Source: Thermococcus sp. MAR1 (GTDB lineage: Archaea > Methanobacteriota_B > Thermococci > Thermococcales > Thermococcaceae). From it: a stretch of 64,000 nucleotides of DNA. The translations under genes and the position numbers were made by a program. This document shows, piece by piece, positions 52,722-62,258 of this stretch (position 1 is the first letter of the stretch; every line of letters starts with the position of its first letter). The stretch is taken from positions 62,001 to 126,000 of the forward strand of contig NZ_SNUF01000001.1 in NCBI RefSeq assembly GCF_012027305.1. Reading direction: 5' to 3'. The notes beneath the pieces are model-generated. The model saw only the letters and a program-made list of their open reading frames with translations. It ran no database searches and was not told the origin of the DNA.

Positions 52722-53323
52722 CAGAAGACCTTCTTGAGCCATTCCTCGATGTCCCCCTTTATCTTTTCTCCGGCCTTCTCGCGGTTGAGTGTCTCCAAAT
52801 CTATCCAGTGGACGTAGAGGTAGGTCTCCCCGAGCTTTTTGTTTACGTCGAGCGTCAAAGTTCCGGGGGTCAGGGTAATTGAGTTGGCGAGTATCGTCAC
52901 GCCCGTGTCCGAGTGGAGGTCGGTCTTTATCTTGACTATTCCGGGGTTGATATCCATGAAAATCACGTTCTTTGCCACCTTCAGATTGCTCTCCAACAGG
53001 CGAAAGGCCATTATCACGAGGTACTGCGGAAGGTATATGAATGCGAAGTAGAGGAGTTTCTCGACTATGTGGCCGCTCTTCCTTATGTCCTCGGTTAGGA
53101 GGTCGCGCATGAAGGCCGCTATTATCAGGGTAACGGCCGCACCCACGATCAAATCCCTCACTCTGAAGCTTCCCGATATGACCACCCAGAAGGCCATAAG
53201 GGCCACCCACGTTATGATAACCCTCTCCCATGGGGGGAGCTTCGAGGCCTCGAATTCCTCGTGGAGGACCCTCTCCCTGAGGCTCTCAAGCCTTTCCTTC
53301 AGGTAGAAGGGAACGCGGCTCAT
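52718..53323 (-). CDS. mnhE: Mrp antiporter subunit E (MnhE)
   Basis: 201 residues, longer than bacterial MrpE because of an N-terminal charged extension (VPFYLKERLESLRERVLHEEFEASKLPPWERV, ~3-34). Two or three helices follow, then a cytoplasmic domain with SDTGVTILANSITLTPGTLTLDV, the family signature. First gene of the Mrp operon; minus-strand TATA ATCGTTATAACCC lies about 40 bases upstream. No hydrogenase or formate-lyase genes follow the operon here. Confidence 0.9.
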   Translation of the reverse strand: MSRVPFYLKERLESLRERVLHEEFEASKLPPWERVIITWVALMAFWVVISGSFRVRDLIVGAAVTLIIAAFMRDLLTEDIRKSGHIVEKLLYFAFIYLPQYLVIMAFRLLESNLKVAKNVIFMDINPGIVKIKTDLHSDTGVTILANSITLTPGTLTLDVNKKLGETYLYVHWIDLETLNREKAGEKIKGDIEEWLKKVFW

Positions 53324-53515
53324 GTGGTAATTTAGGGCGAGGAGGGTTATAACGATTTTGCAGACGCAATGATATTGCCCGAAATTGTGAAATCCGTTCG
53401 GATAATGCCTGAAAAATCGGAGGTTTTTGCGTTGCTCTCTCGGGGCCCCATCGTGGAGGGTTCGTTATGGAAAGGTTTAAATCTCCGGCGGTTCTAGAGG
53501 AAAACGGTGATGCTC

Positions 53516-53920
53516 ATGATTGAGGTTGGGGAATACAAGGTCAAGGAAGGTCTTTACTACACAAAGGACCACGAGTGGGTTCAGGTTCTTGATGATGGGA
53601 CTGTTCTCGTCGGAATAAGCGACTACGCCCAGAAGGAGCTCGGCGACCTTGCCTACGTCGAGCTTCCTGAGGTCGGTAAAGAGGTCAGCAAGGGCGACGT
53701 TCTCTGCGAGCTGGAGAGCGTCAAGGCAGTCTCAGAAGTCTACGCTCCGGTGAGTGGCGAGGTCGTTGAGGTCAACGGGGAGCTTGAAGATTCTCCTGAG
53801 CTCATCAACGAGGATCCCTACGAGAACTGGATCGCCAAGCTCAAGCCGAGCAACCTCGATGAGGAGCTCAAGGAGCTCATGGACGCCAAAGCCTACGCCG
53901 AGTACTTGGAGAGCCTCTGA
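53516..53920 (+). CDS. gcvH: Glycine cleavage system H protein
   Basis: 134 residues from ATG 53516 (GGTGATGCTC before it). The lipoyl-lysine is Lys70 in ELESVKAVSEVYAPVSGE, inside the H-protein fold (YYTKDHEWVQVLDDGTVLVGISDYAQKELGD). It carries the aminomethyl intermediate between the P, T and L proteins. None of those are in the window, so the H gene stands alone. TATA AAGGTTTAAATC lies about 40 bases upstream. Confidence 0.97.
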   Translation: MIEVGEYKVKEGLYYTKDHEWVQVLDDGTVLVGISDYAQKELGDLAYVELPEVGKEVSKGDVLCELESVKAVSEVYAPVSGEVVEVNGELEDSPELINEDPYENWIAKLKPSNLDEELKELMDAKAYAEYLESL

Positions 53921-53973
53921 GCGTCTCCTCTCGCTTTTCCCTCTTATAATGGCAATTTTGGAAGAATAGGGGT

Positions 53974-54050
53974 TGAGCTCAGTTCTTGACCGTCATCATT
54001 TTTCCGCGCGGAGCGCGGTCTCAGATACCCTAGAGGTCTTCATCGCCCGC
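53974..54050 (-). ncRNA. Probable box C/D sRNA (downstream copy, hairpin-extended)
   Basis: On the minus strand, boxes appear in order. C box GCGATGA (54046-54040) is followed by a 15-base guide, D' CTGA (54024-54021), a GC-rich hairpin spacer CCGCGC-TCC-GCGCGG, C' ATGATGA (53999-53993), a 10-base guide CGGTCAAGAA and D CTGA (53982-53979). Flanking GC/GC pairs close the k-turn. A TATA-like CTTTTAAC (54072-54079) lies 31 bases before the 5' end. The C box has C for the usual second-position U. A second copy follows the same design next door, which strengthens the call. Spacer longer than usual. Confidence 0.6.
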
Positions 54051-54071
54051 TTTTTCCTCTCATCAAAGGAT

Positions 54072-54079
54072 GTTAAAAG
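54072..54079 (-). promoter_or_regulatory. TATA box of the downstream sRNA
   Basis: Minus-strand CTTTTAAC lies 31 bases before the first base of the C-box stem of the sRNA at 53974-54050. It also gives the T-run that would end the upstream sRNA. Confidence 0.45.
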
Positions 54080-54087
54080 CCTAGCGG

Positions 54088-54148
54088 CTCGGCCAGTATG
54101 CCCTTCATCATATTATCCCTCAGCCACTCTAGGGCTCGTCATCGCCTT
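54088..54148 (-). ncRNA. Probable box C/D sRNA (upstream copy)
   Basis: Minus-strand boxes: C GCGATGA (54145-54139), a 15-base guide, D' CTGA (54123-54120), spacer, C' ATGATGA (54111-54105), a short guide AGGGCATA and D CTGG (54096-54093). The D box departs from CTGA, and terminal GGC/GCC can pair. TATA CATTTATCAAA (54170-54180) lies 32 bases upstream and a TTTT tract follows. The C-guide-D' block is similar to that of the copy at 53974 over 28 bases (about 21 identical), so the two are tandem relatives. Client of the Nop5-fibrillarin complex. Confidence 0.55.
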
Positions 54149-54169
54149 AGAACTACTCCTCTTGGAACT

Positions 54170-54180
54170 TTGATAAATGT
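54170..54180 (-). promoter_or_regulatory. TATA box of the upstream sRNA
   Basis: Minus-strand CATTTATCAAA lies 32 bases before the start of the sRNA at 54088-54148, the normal archaeal TATA-to-start distance. Confidence 0.5.
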
Positions 54181-54204
54181 GCCGCAACTACTGGGGCAGA
54201 AGTT

Positions 54205-54233
54205 AACTACTGGGGTGGTAGTTGAAAAAAGAA
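54205..54233 (-). terminator. T-run and hairpin after the NfnI operon
   Basis: Minus strand after the stop codon: TTCTTTTTT (54225-54233), then an inverted repeat AACTAC-n7-GTAGTT (54205-54223). AACTACTGGGG is also directly repeated at 54186 and 54205. The T-run alone should terminate; the repeat has no known role. Confidence 0.45.
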
Positions 54234-54240
54234 GAGAGGC

Positions 54241-56563
<2,323 letters not shown>

Positions 56564-56606
56564 GATGAACACCTCCGTGCAGGTGGTCAAATTTGGACAT
56601 CTAAAG

Positions 56607-56651
56607 GTTTGCAACCAAAAGTGTTTATAAAGATGTTGCTAACCTTTGGTT
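56607..56651 (+). promoter_or_regulatory. NfnI promoter with SurR-type sites
   Basis: A perfect GTT-n3-AAC-n5-GTT (GTTGCTAACCTTTGGTT, 56635-56651) lies upstream of the minus-strand TATA box CTTTATAAACAC (56622-56633). A second core GTTTGCAAC (56607-56615) lies just downstream of the TATA box. One site in activating and one in blocking position could let SurR set NfnI levels. The 12-mer AACCTTTGGTTT is identical in the pdh promoter. Confidence 0.6.
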
Positions 56652-56733
56652 TAGCTGGGCGAATAGATTTCGGAATAAGCCCTTCCCCACGAGAAATTTT
56701 CAAAAAAGGACCATACATTCAGGAGTACAAGAA

Positions 56734-57495
56734 TCAGAGCTTCCTGATAAACGTTATGTAGCCGGTGTGCGCCAGCATGGTCGTCTTTGGTCTCATACAC
56801 TCCTTCTTGACCTCGTGCTCCCTGACGAGAACCTCAACGACCCTCGGTTTGTAGAAGTGCTCCCTGTACTCCTGAAACGCCTGGAAGAACCTGTGAACTT
56901 GGTTCATGCACGGCGTGTAGGCGACGAAGTAGCCACCCGGTTTCAGAACCTCGACCGCGTGGGGGAGAACGTTCTCCGGCTGGGGCAGGTCGAGAACTAT
57001 GTGGTCCGCGCTTTCCTCGTCTATGCCGTCGTAGATGTTCTTGAGCTTTATCGTGACCCTGTCGGCGAAGCCAGCCATCTCGACGTTCCTCTGGGCTATA
57101 CTTGCAAAATCTTCCCTGAGCTCGTAGCTGATGACCCTGCCCTGGGGGCCAACTATGTTAGCCAGAAATATTGTGAGGGCCCCGCTTCCAACGCCGGCCT
57201 CTATCACGGTGTTCCCCGGGGAAATACCCGCGTAGGCGATTATTATACCGGCGTCCTTGGGATGGACGATTTGAGGGCCGCGACGCATCTTCGCTATGAT
57301 GTCGTTGACGTCCGGCTTCAGTATCCTGAACTCCTCGCCCTTGTGGCTGATGACGCTCTCCCCGTAGTCCTTCTCCACCAGCTCACCGAGGTTGATTATA
57401 CCCAGGTCGGTGTGGAACTCGCCCTTCGAGACCGTCACAAGGTACCTCTTTCCCCTCCTGTCGACCAGAAGAACCCTATCCCCTTCCCGAATCAA
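56734..57495 (-). CDS. trmI: tRNA (adenine-57/58-N1)-methyltransferase TrmI
   Basis: 253 residues from TTG 57495, preceded by GGTGAG, matching the 253-residue P. abyssi TrmI that starts MIREGD; GTG 57504 in frame would add three residues. SAM motif VIEAGVGSGALTIFLANIVGP near residue 103 and IVLDLPQPENVLPHA near 170 are complete. It methylates A57 and A58 in the T loop of tRNAs, important for heat stability. Its start overlaps the DUF257 gene end by 20 bases. Confidence 0.95.
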   Translation of the reverse strand: MIREGDRVLLVDRRGKRYLVTVSKGEFHTDLGIINLGELVEKDYGESVISHKGEEFRILKPDVNDIIAKMRRGPQIVHPKDAGIIIAYAGISPGNTVIEAGVGSGALTIFLANIVGPQGRVISYELREDFASIAQRNVEMAGFADRVTIKLKNIYDGIDEESADHIVLDLPQPENVLPHAVEVLKPGGYFVAYTPCMNQVHRFFQAFQEYREHFYKPRVVEVLVREHEVKKECMRPKTTMLAHTGYITFIRKL

Positions 57496-58114
57496 AAATC
57501 TCACCGCCCTTCTTCACGATAAGCTCATCGTTGGATACGTGGAATACTATCGAGGCCATCTCCTCCAGCATTGCCAGATGGGCCTTGCTGAGCACATCAA
57601 CGTTGAGGAAGTGTATCCCGACCCAGTCTTCCATAGGTATCGTACTTATCCCGGTTATTAGGGCTTTCATGGCCTCGTCCCCGCCGAAGTGGACGTAGTG
57701 GGAGAGCCCGAAGGTCACGAAGTACTCGGGCTTTTTCGGCGAGTGGGTCATCCTGTTAACGACCGTGTGGTAGTTTTTGAGGAAGCTGTGGGAGTCGTAG
57801 ACGGGAACGACCTCCTCTATGACCTCTCCGTAACTGGCCGAGCCGGGTCCTATCTTGACGACCTTTATCTTCTTTATGAGTTCGATCACGTCGGAGTACT
57901 CTTTGCCGGAAATTCTGCGAATGTAGTTTCTGAACAGGAGATCACCGATACCGAAGAAATCTCCTATGACAACGTCCCCTCTCTCTATTAGAGCAGGTAT
58001 GAGAAATCCCCATGAGAGCTCCTCAAGCGGATACGTCGGTCGATACTCTATGAGAACGGTATCGCCTCTCTCGGCCTTTCCGAAGAGGTACTTTTCGAGG
58101 ACCGAGGTCTCCAT
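57476..58114 (-). CDS. DUF257 family protein (Thermococcales-specific)
   Basis: 212 residues from ATG 58114 (GGTGAGTCCT before it). The pattern (GDTVLIEYRPTYPLEELSWGFLIPAL near residue 18, IGDFFGIGDLLFRNYI near 50, VKIGPGSASYGEVIEEV near 90) is that of DUF257, a RecA-like or KaiC-like fold family found in Thermococcales. No Walker A is evident. Function unknown. Overlap with TrmI by 20 bases indicates co-expression. Divergent from srp19. Confidence 0.8.
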   Translation of the reverse strand: METSVLEKYLFGKAERGDTVLIEYRPTYPLEELSWGFLIPALIERGDVVIGDFFGIGDLLFRNYIRRISGKEYSDVIELIKKIKVVKIGPGSASYGEVIEEVVPVYDSHSFLKNYHTVVNRMTHSPKKPEYFVTFGLSHYVHFGGDEAMKALITGISTIPMEDWVGIHFLNVDVLSKAHLAMLEEMASIVFHVSNDELIVKKGGEIFDSGRG

Positions 58115-58172
58115 AGGACTCACCAAAAGGGTTTTTAACGGCTCCTCTTTTAAACCTTGTTAGGTGGAAGGG

Positions 58173-58520
58173 ATGAAACGGTTTGTAGTGTGGCCCAGCG
58201 AACTCGATGTCAGGTTAAGCAGGAGGTACGGCAGGGCCGTTGGAAAGGAATTCGCCGTTGACGGTCCAAAAATCGGGGAGATAGCGGACGCCGCAAGGGC
58301 ACTGGGCATGAAGATCGTCGAGATGGACGAGTCAAAGCTCAATCCCCGTCTGGCGGGCCTGGACGAGGAGTACAGGCTCAGGGGGATGCTCCGCCTTGAG
58401 AGCAAACACTCCAAGGGGAAAAGCCTCAAAATGATAGGTCAGAAGATCAGGGAAATCAGGAAAATCCAGGCTAAAGCCAAGGGCAAGAAGAAGCACAAAT
58501 CCAGGAAGAAAAAGAGGTGA
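58173..58520 (+). CDS. srp19: Signal recognition particle protein SRP19
   Basis: 115 residues from ATG 58173, after GGTGGAAGG. It reads RFVVWPSELDVRLSRRYGRAVGKEFAV, the SRP19 signature, with a lysine-rich tail (KAKGKKKHKSRKKKR). SRP19 folds the SRP RNA so that SRP54 can bind, for membrane protein targeting. It ends directly against the next minus-strand gene. Confidence 0.96.
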   Translation: MKRFVVWPSELDVRLSRRYGRAVGKEFAVDGPKIGEIADAARALGMKIVEMDESKLNPRLAGLDEEYRLRGMLRLESKHSKGKSLKMIGQKIREIRKIQAKAKGKKKHKSRKKKR

Positions 58521-58766
58521 TCACTCCTCCTCTTCCATCTCCACGACTATGGCGGTAGTAGTGTCTATAACACCGTCGATGTTGTGTATGTCGTGGAGTA
58601 TCTTTCTTGTGAGCTCACCGAGGTCCTTGGCCTCGATGTGAACTATCGCGTCGTAGGGTCCGGTGACGGCGTCCGCCCTCGTAACGCCGGGTATCTGCTT
58701 GAGGGCTTCTATAACACTTTCAACCTTCCCAATCTCTACAGTCAATAAAACATACGACCTAACCAT
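58521..58766 (-). CDS. Stand-alone RAM-domain (Lrp/AsnC ligand-binding) protein
   Basis: 81 residues, lacking the HTH. The RAM fold contains SYVLLTVEIGKVESVIEALKQIPGVTRADAVTGPYDAIVHIEAKD with the G-P-Y-D motif. Such proteins oligomerise and bind amino acids, and may modulate full-length Lrp regulators such as the one at 14.2 kb. The leader contains the perfect inverted repeat AAAGGC-n5-GCCTTT. Confidence 0.9.
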   Translation of the reverse strand: MVRSYVLLTVEIGKVESVIEALKQIPGVTRADAVTGPYDAIVHIEAKDLGELTRKILHDIHNIDGVIDTTTAIVVEMEEEE

Positions 58767-58781
58767 TTTCCACCACCGCTG

Positions 58782-58798
58782 AAAGGCTTTACGCCTTT
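58782..58798. promoter_or_regulatory. Inverted repeat before the RAM-domain gene
   Basis: AAAGGC (58782-58787) and GCCTTT (58793-58798) form a perfect 6-bp inverted repeat around TTTAC. It lies 16-32 bases before the ATG at 58766, next to a minus-strand TATA CTAAATAAA. It could be an operator or a hairpin at the RNA 5' end. The remaining ~190 bases up to oppA show only AT-rich promoter elements (AGCTTTATTACGG at 58935). Confidence 0.4.
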
Positions 58799-58994
58799 AT
58801 TTAGCCTTCCATCTCATTTAAGCTTTTCGTAGTTTTTCGAGGAATCCCTGAGATGGCTTCACTCCATTTTCACTGGTCGGTAGCGTTCTGAGGTATTCAT
58901 AATCCCTCACTGTGCTACCAATGGGTACATCGAAAGCTTTATTACGGAATCCGTTGTAGAAATCAACGCCCTTAATGTACAGGGGTGGTTATTA

Positions 58995-61166
58995 ATGAAG
59001 GCAAAGGCTGCAATGGCCCTGCTGGTTGTCTTTTTAGTGGCTTTTTCTGTTGTTGCTAGCGGCTGCATTGGTGGAGGTAAGGGAGAGACCACTACCATCC
59101 CACAGAGCCCGACCACGACTTCTAGTGCTGGTGGACAGACCACCACTTCTCCAGCCGGAACTGGAACCTCAACAACACAGTCCCCCGCTCCCCCGGAGCT
59201 TAAGCCGGGAATAGCCGAGATGGACAACGTCTACGTCATAGTCACTGACAAAAGCGTTGTGATAGTCGGTCCGAAGGGCGCCAGCCCCACCGTGAACATC
59301 CCAAGTGGAAAGAAGGTCATAAGGGTTGAATACGAGGTTGACACTGCCAACACCCCGGACGTTAAGACTCTCATGGAACAGGGCCAGGGATTCGGTGCGA
59401 TTGACCCGGCTTTCTTCCGCGACGAGCACGTGGATGCCCTCATCATTGCGGCAAGGCGCCAGACTGACCCAACCATAAGAACCGAGCTCTTCAAGGCCGT
59501 TTACATACTCGGAAATAAGCTGGTTCCCGAGGTTATCCTCGGTCAGAACAGGCAACTCCGCGTTTACTGGAACTGGGTCAAGGGACGCTACTACCACCCG
59601 ACCCTTGCGGAGCGCTACGACCTCCTCAGCGAGGATCAGAACGCTCCCTCAGTCAAGATAGGTATCAAGGACTACAAGAACGATCCCGAGACCTACACCA
59701 TCGCCACCTTCGGCTGGCCGGAGAGCTTTGACCCGGCGATGACCTACGAGACCTTTGGATGGGAGATATGGCACGAGATAGGTGATACCCTCGTTACCTA
59801 CTGGAAGGAGAACACCGAGCAGGTCAGCCCCGATCTGGCCGTTGCCTGGGCCCACAACAAGGACGGTACTGAGTGGTACTTCCTAATCCGCGGTGGGGTA
59901 AAGGCCTACGACCCGTGGGACGACAAGACCTATCCGATCGACGCCACCGACGTGGCCTTCACGTTCCTCCGCGTTGAGAGGCTCGGCCACAGCGTCAGCT
60001 GGATGGTTGACGCCTTCATGGACGTCAACCACTCTTCAGCTCTCACCGAGGAGGAGTTCGACCAGTACCTCAAGGAGCACCCGCTCATAGCCGAGTTCAA
60101 CGGCAAGAGCACAACCGTGAAGAGCCTCGACGAGCTCAAGCAGTTCTTCGGCTACAGCGGTGACACCGCGGGAGTCTTCAAGCTCGTCCTCCCGGCGCCA
60201 TACGCCCCGGTCCTTGGAATACTCGCCGACCCGTTCCTCAGCGTCGTCCCAATGGAGTACCTTCTCGGTGACAAGTACCAGGAGGCCCTCCAGGCGAGCG
60301 ACAACGGCCACGACCCGAGCGCCTGGTGGAACTACCTAAGCGAGGGCAAGAGTGACCCGACCCACCAGCTTATGCACAACAAGCCCGTCGGAACCGGACC
60401 ATTCTACGTTGCGGACTACCAGAAGGACGCCTACATAGTCCTCGAGTACAACCCGCACTACTGGAACGCCACCGCCAACCCAGGCCACAGGAGGGTCATC
60501 TACATCATAAACAGCGACGCTATGGCGAGGATTAACATATTCAAGACCGGAACCGCGGACGTCGTTGCGATTCCGCCCGAGAAGATGGACACGGTTAAAG
60601 GCCTCGAGCTCAACGGATTCAAGTCAATCGTTCAGACGGACATCCTCCAGCCGATACTGACCTTCCTCGTCTTTAACACCCAGAGGGAACCCTTCAACGA
60701 CCCGCTCGTCAGGGAGGCACTCGCCTACGCCGTTCCGTACGACCAGATATCCAAGATCGTGTACCAGGGACTGCTCGAAAGGAACTACGGTCCGATACCG
60801 AAGCCGTGGCCCGGCTACACCGAGGAGGGCATAACCCAGTACAAGTACAACCTCGCCAAGGCCCAGCAGCTTCTCCAGCAGGCCGGTGTTGACCCGTCCA
60901 AGTACAAGATCGAGCTCATCTACAACGAGGGCAACAGTGCCCGTGAGAAGATAATGACCCTCCTCCAGAACGTCTGGAGCCAGCTCGGCTTCCAGGTCAC
61001 CGTCAACAGCTACAACTGGCCGACCTACCTCGACAAGACCGAGCACGGCGAGTACGACGTCTACGTCGTTGGATGGGTCCCGGACTACCTTGACTCCGAC
61101 AACTGGGTTGGCCCATTCCTCTACGGTGCCACCGAGTTCAAGAGCCTGGAGGTAACCGTGAGCTGA
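58995..61166 (+). CDS. oppA: Oligopeptide ABC transporter substrate-binding lipoprotein
   Basis: 723 residues from ATG 58995 (after GGGGTGG). A lipoprotein signal with Cys24 in VVASGCIGGG is followed by a Thr/Ser-rich linker (~31-65). An N-terminal segment (~138-210: DPAFFRDEHVDALI, DPTIRTELFKAVYILGNKLVPEVILGQNRQLRVY) resembles the usual C-terminal part of SBP_bac_5 proteins. The normal SBP_bac_5 start (YTIATFGWPESFDPAMTYETFG) comes only near 234, and the protein ends early (WVPDYLDSDNWVGPFLYG). This is what a circular permutation looks like. It binds peptides at the cell surface for the OppBC channel. Confidence 0.92.
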   Translation: MKAKAAMALLVVFLVAFSVVASGCIGGGKGETTTIPQSPTTTSSAGGQTTTSPAGTGTSTTQSPAPPELKPGIAEMDNVYVIVTDKSVVIVGPKGASPTVNIPSGKKVIRVEYEVDTANTPDVKTLMEQGQGFGAIDPAFFRDEHVDALIIAARRQTDPTIRTELFKAVYILGNKLVPEVILGQNRQLRVYWNWVKGRYYHPTLAERYDLLSEDQNAPSVKIGIKDYKNDPETYTIATFGWPESFDPAMTYETFGWEIWHEIGDTLVTYWKENTEQVSPDLAVAWAHNKDGTEWYFLIRGGVKAYDPWDDKTYPIDATDVAFTFLRVERLGHSVSWMVDAFMDVNHSSALTEEEFDQYLKEHPLIAEFNGKSTTVKSLDELKQFFGYSGDTAGVFKLVLPAPYAPVLGILADPFLSVVPMEYLLGDKYQEALQASDNGHDPSAWWNYLSEGKSDPTHQLMHNKPVGTGPFYVADYQKDAYIVLEYNPHYWNATANPGHRRVIYIINSDAMARINIFKTGTADVVAIPPEKMDTVKGLELNGFKSIVQTDILQPILTFLVFNTQREPFNDPLVREALAYAVPYDQISKIVYQGLLERNYGPIPKPWPGYTEEGITQYKYNLAKAQQLLQQAGVDPSKYKIELIYNEGNSAREKIMTLLQNVWSQLGFQVTVNSYNWPTYLDKTEHGEYDVYVVGWVPDYLDSDNWVGPFLYGATEFKSLEVTVS

Positions 61167-61171
61167 TTTCG

Positions 61172-61198
61172 AGCTTTCTTTTTTCTTCCTTGATTTTT
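61172..61198 (+). terminator. T-rich leaky terminator between oppA and oppB
   Basis: After the oppA stop, TTTCTTTTTTCTTCC (61175-61189) and GATTTTTAG follow. Partial termination here would give the higher OppA level usual for binding proteins relative to their permeases. Confidence 0.4.
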
Positions 61199-61244
61199 AG
61201 AGTTGTCCCACAGAGGCATTCCAAAGAGTGCAGGGGGGATCGAA

Positions 61245-62246
61245 TTGGCGAACCTGAGGAAGTTCCTTATAAGGAGGCTCCTCACCTTCGTACCAACCCT
61301 CATTGGAGTCACGCTCATAGTGTTTTTGATAGCGTACGTTATCCCCGCGGATGTTGCAAGGGCCTGGGCTGGGGGCGAGAAGGCGAGCCAGGCTTACATG
61401 GAGCAGATACGGAAGGAGTACCACCTCGACGAGCCCTGGTACGACCAGTACTGGTTTTTGATCAGCGGGCTTGCACGGAACAGTATAGTTGATCCGAGGA
61501 CGTCGAACTACGTCTTTGACGACATAAGCGAGAGGTTCCCCATAACGTTTGAGCTGGCGTTGATGGCGTTCTTCTTCATATTGATAATAGGCATCCCGCT
61601 CGGTATAATCTCTGCCCTAAAGCGCAACACTTGGGTGGATACTGTTATAAGGTTCTTTGCCCTCACGGGTGTCTCGATGCCGGTTTTCTGGCTGGGTTAT
61701 CTTCTCATCTACGTGTTCTTTGTTGAGGTGCACTGGATAACGCTGGCCGGCTTTCCAGCTCCCCCTGAGCATCAAATAACCCACATCCCAATGATAGATG
61801 CCCTGCTGACGGGCGACTTCGACACACTCAGCCAGCACATTCACCGGCTCTGGCTGCCCGGATTCACGCTTGGATTCATGGGCGCTGGTGTTCTGGCCAG
61901 GTTTGTTAGGAACAGCTTCCTTGAGGCAATAGGGAGCGATTACGTGGGCTTCCTAAAGGCCAAGGGTGTTCCGAAGAGGGGCATCTACCGCCACGCCCTC
62001 AAGAACGCGATGGTTCCCATAGTTACCGTCCTCGGCCTCCAGTTCGGCGGCCTCCTTGGGGGAACCCCCATCACCGAGACCGTCTTTGGCCTGCCCGGAA
62101 TGGGCTCGTACGTCATAGAGTCCATCAGAAACCTCGACTTCCCGGCAGTTGTTGCGATAACCATGGTCTTCGCCCTGATATTCCTCATAACGAACCTCGT
62201 CGTGGACATACTCTACGCGCTGATAGACCCGAGGGTGAGGTACTAG
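61245..62246 (+). CDS. oppB: Peptide ABC transporter permease OppB
   Basis: 333 residues from TTG 61245, preceded by GGGGGGATC; the frame goes up to 61203 but those residues are not permease-like. Six membrane segments, N-terminal RKFLIRRLLTFVPTLIGVTLIVF typical of DppB/OppB, and the EAA loop near residue 230 (NSFLEAIGSDYVGFLKAKGV). Forms the channel with OppC. Confidence 0.92.
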   Translation: MANLRKFLIRRLLTFVPTLIGVTLIVFLIAYVIPADVARAWAGGEKASQAYMEQIRKEYHLDEPWYDQYWFLISGLARNSIVDPRTSNYVFDDISERFPITFELALMAFFFILIIGIPLGIISALKRNTWVDTVIRFFALTGVSMPVFWLGYLLIYVFFVEVHWITLAGFPAPPEHQITHIPMIDALLTGDFDTLSQHIHRLWLPGFTLGFMGAGVLARFVRNSFLEAIGSDYVGFLKAKGVPKRGIYRHALKNAMVPIVTVLGLQFGGLLGGTPITETVFGLPGMGSYVIESIRNLDFPAVVAITMVFALIFLITNLVVDILYALIDPRVRY

Positions 62247-62258
62247 TGAGGTGGTAAA

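Noticed and set aside
52722-53231. Long minus-strand frame running up from mnhF
   Set aside because: Its upstream part is a shadow of mnhE in another frame, with no membrane helices or family match; only the part from GTG 52721 is mnhF.
53324-53515. Glycine riboswitch before gcvH
   Set aside because: No tandem aptamer pattern is seen, and the leader is only about 40 bases after a TATA box.
54186-54223. Repeated AACTACTGGGG considered as CRISPR or att repeat
   Set aside because: Only two 11-base copies without spacers of constant length and no cas genes; treated as part of a terminator region.
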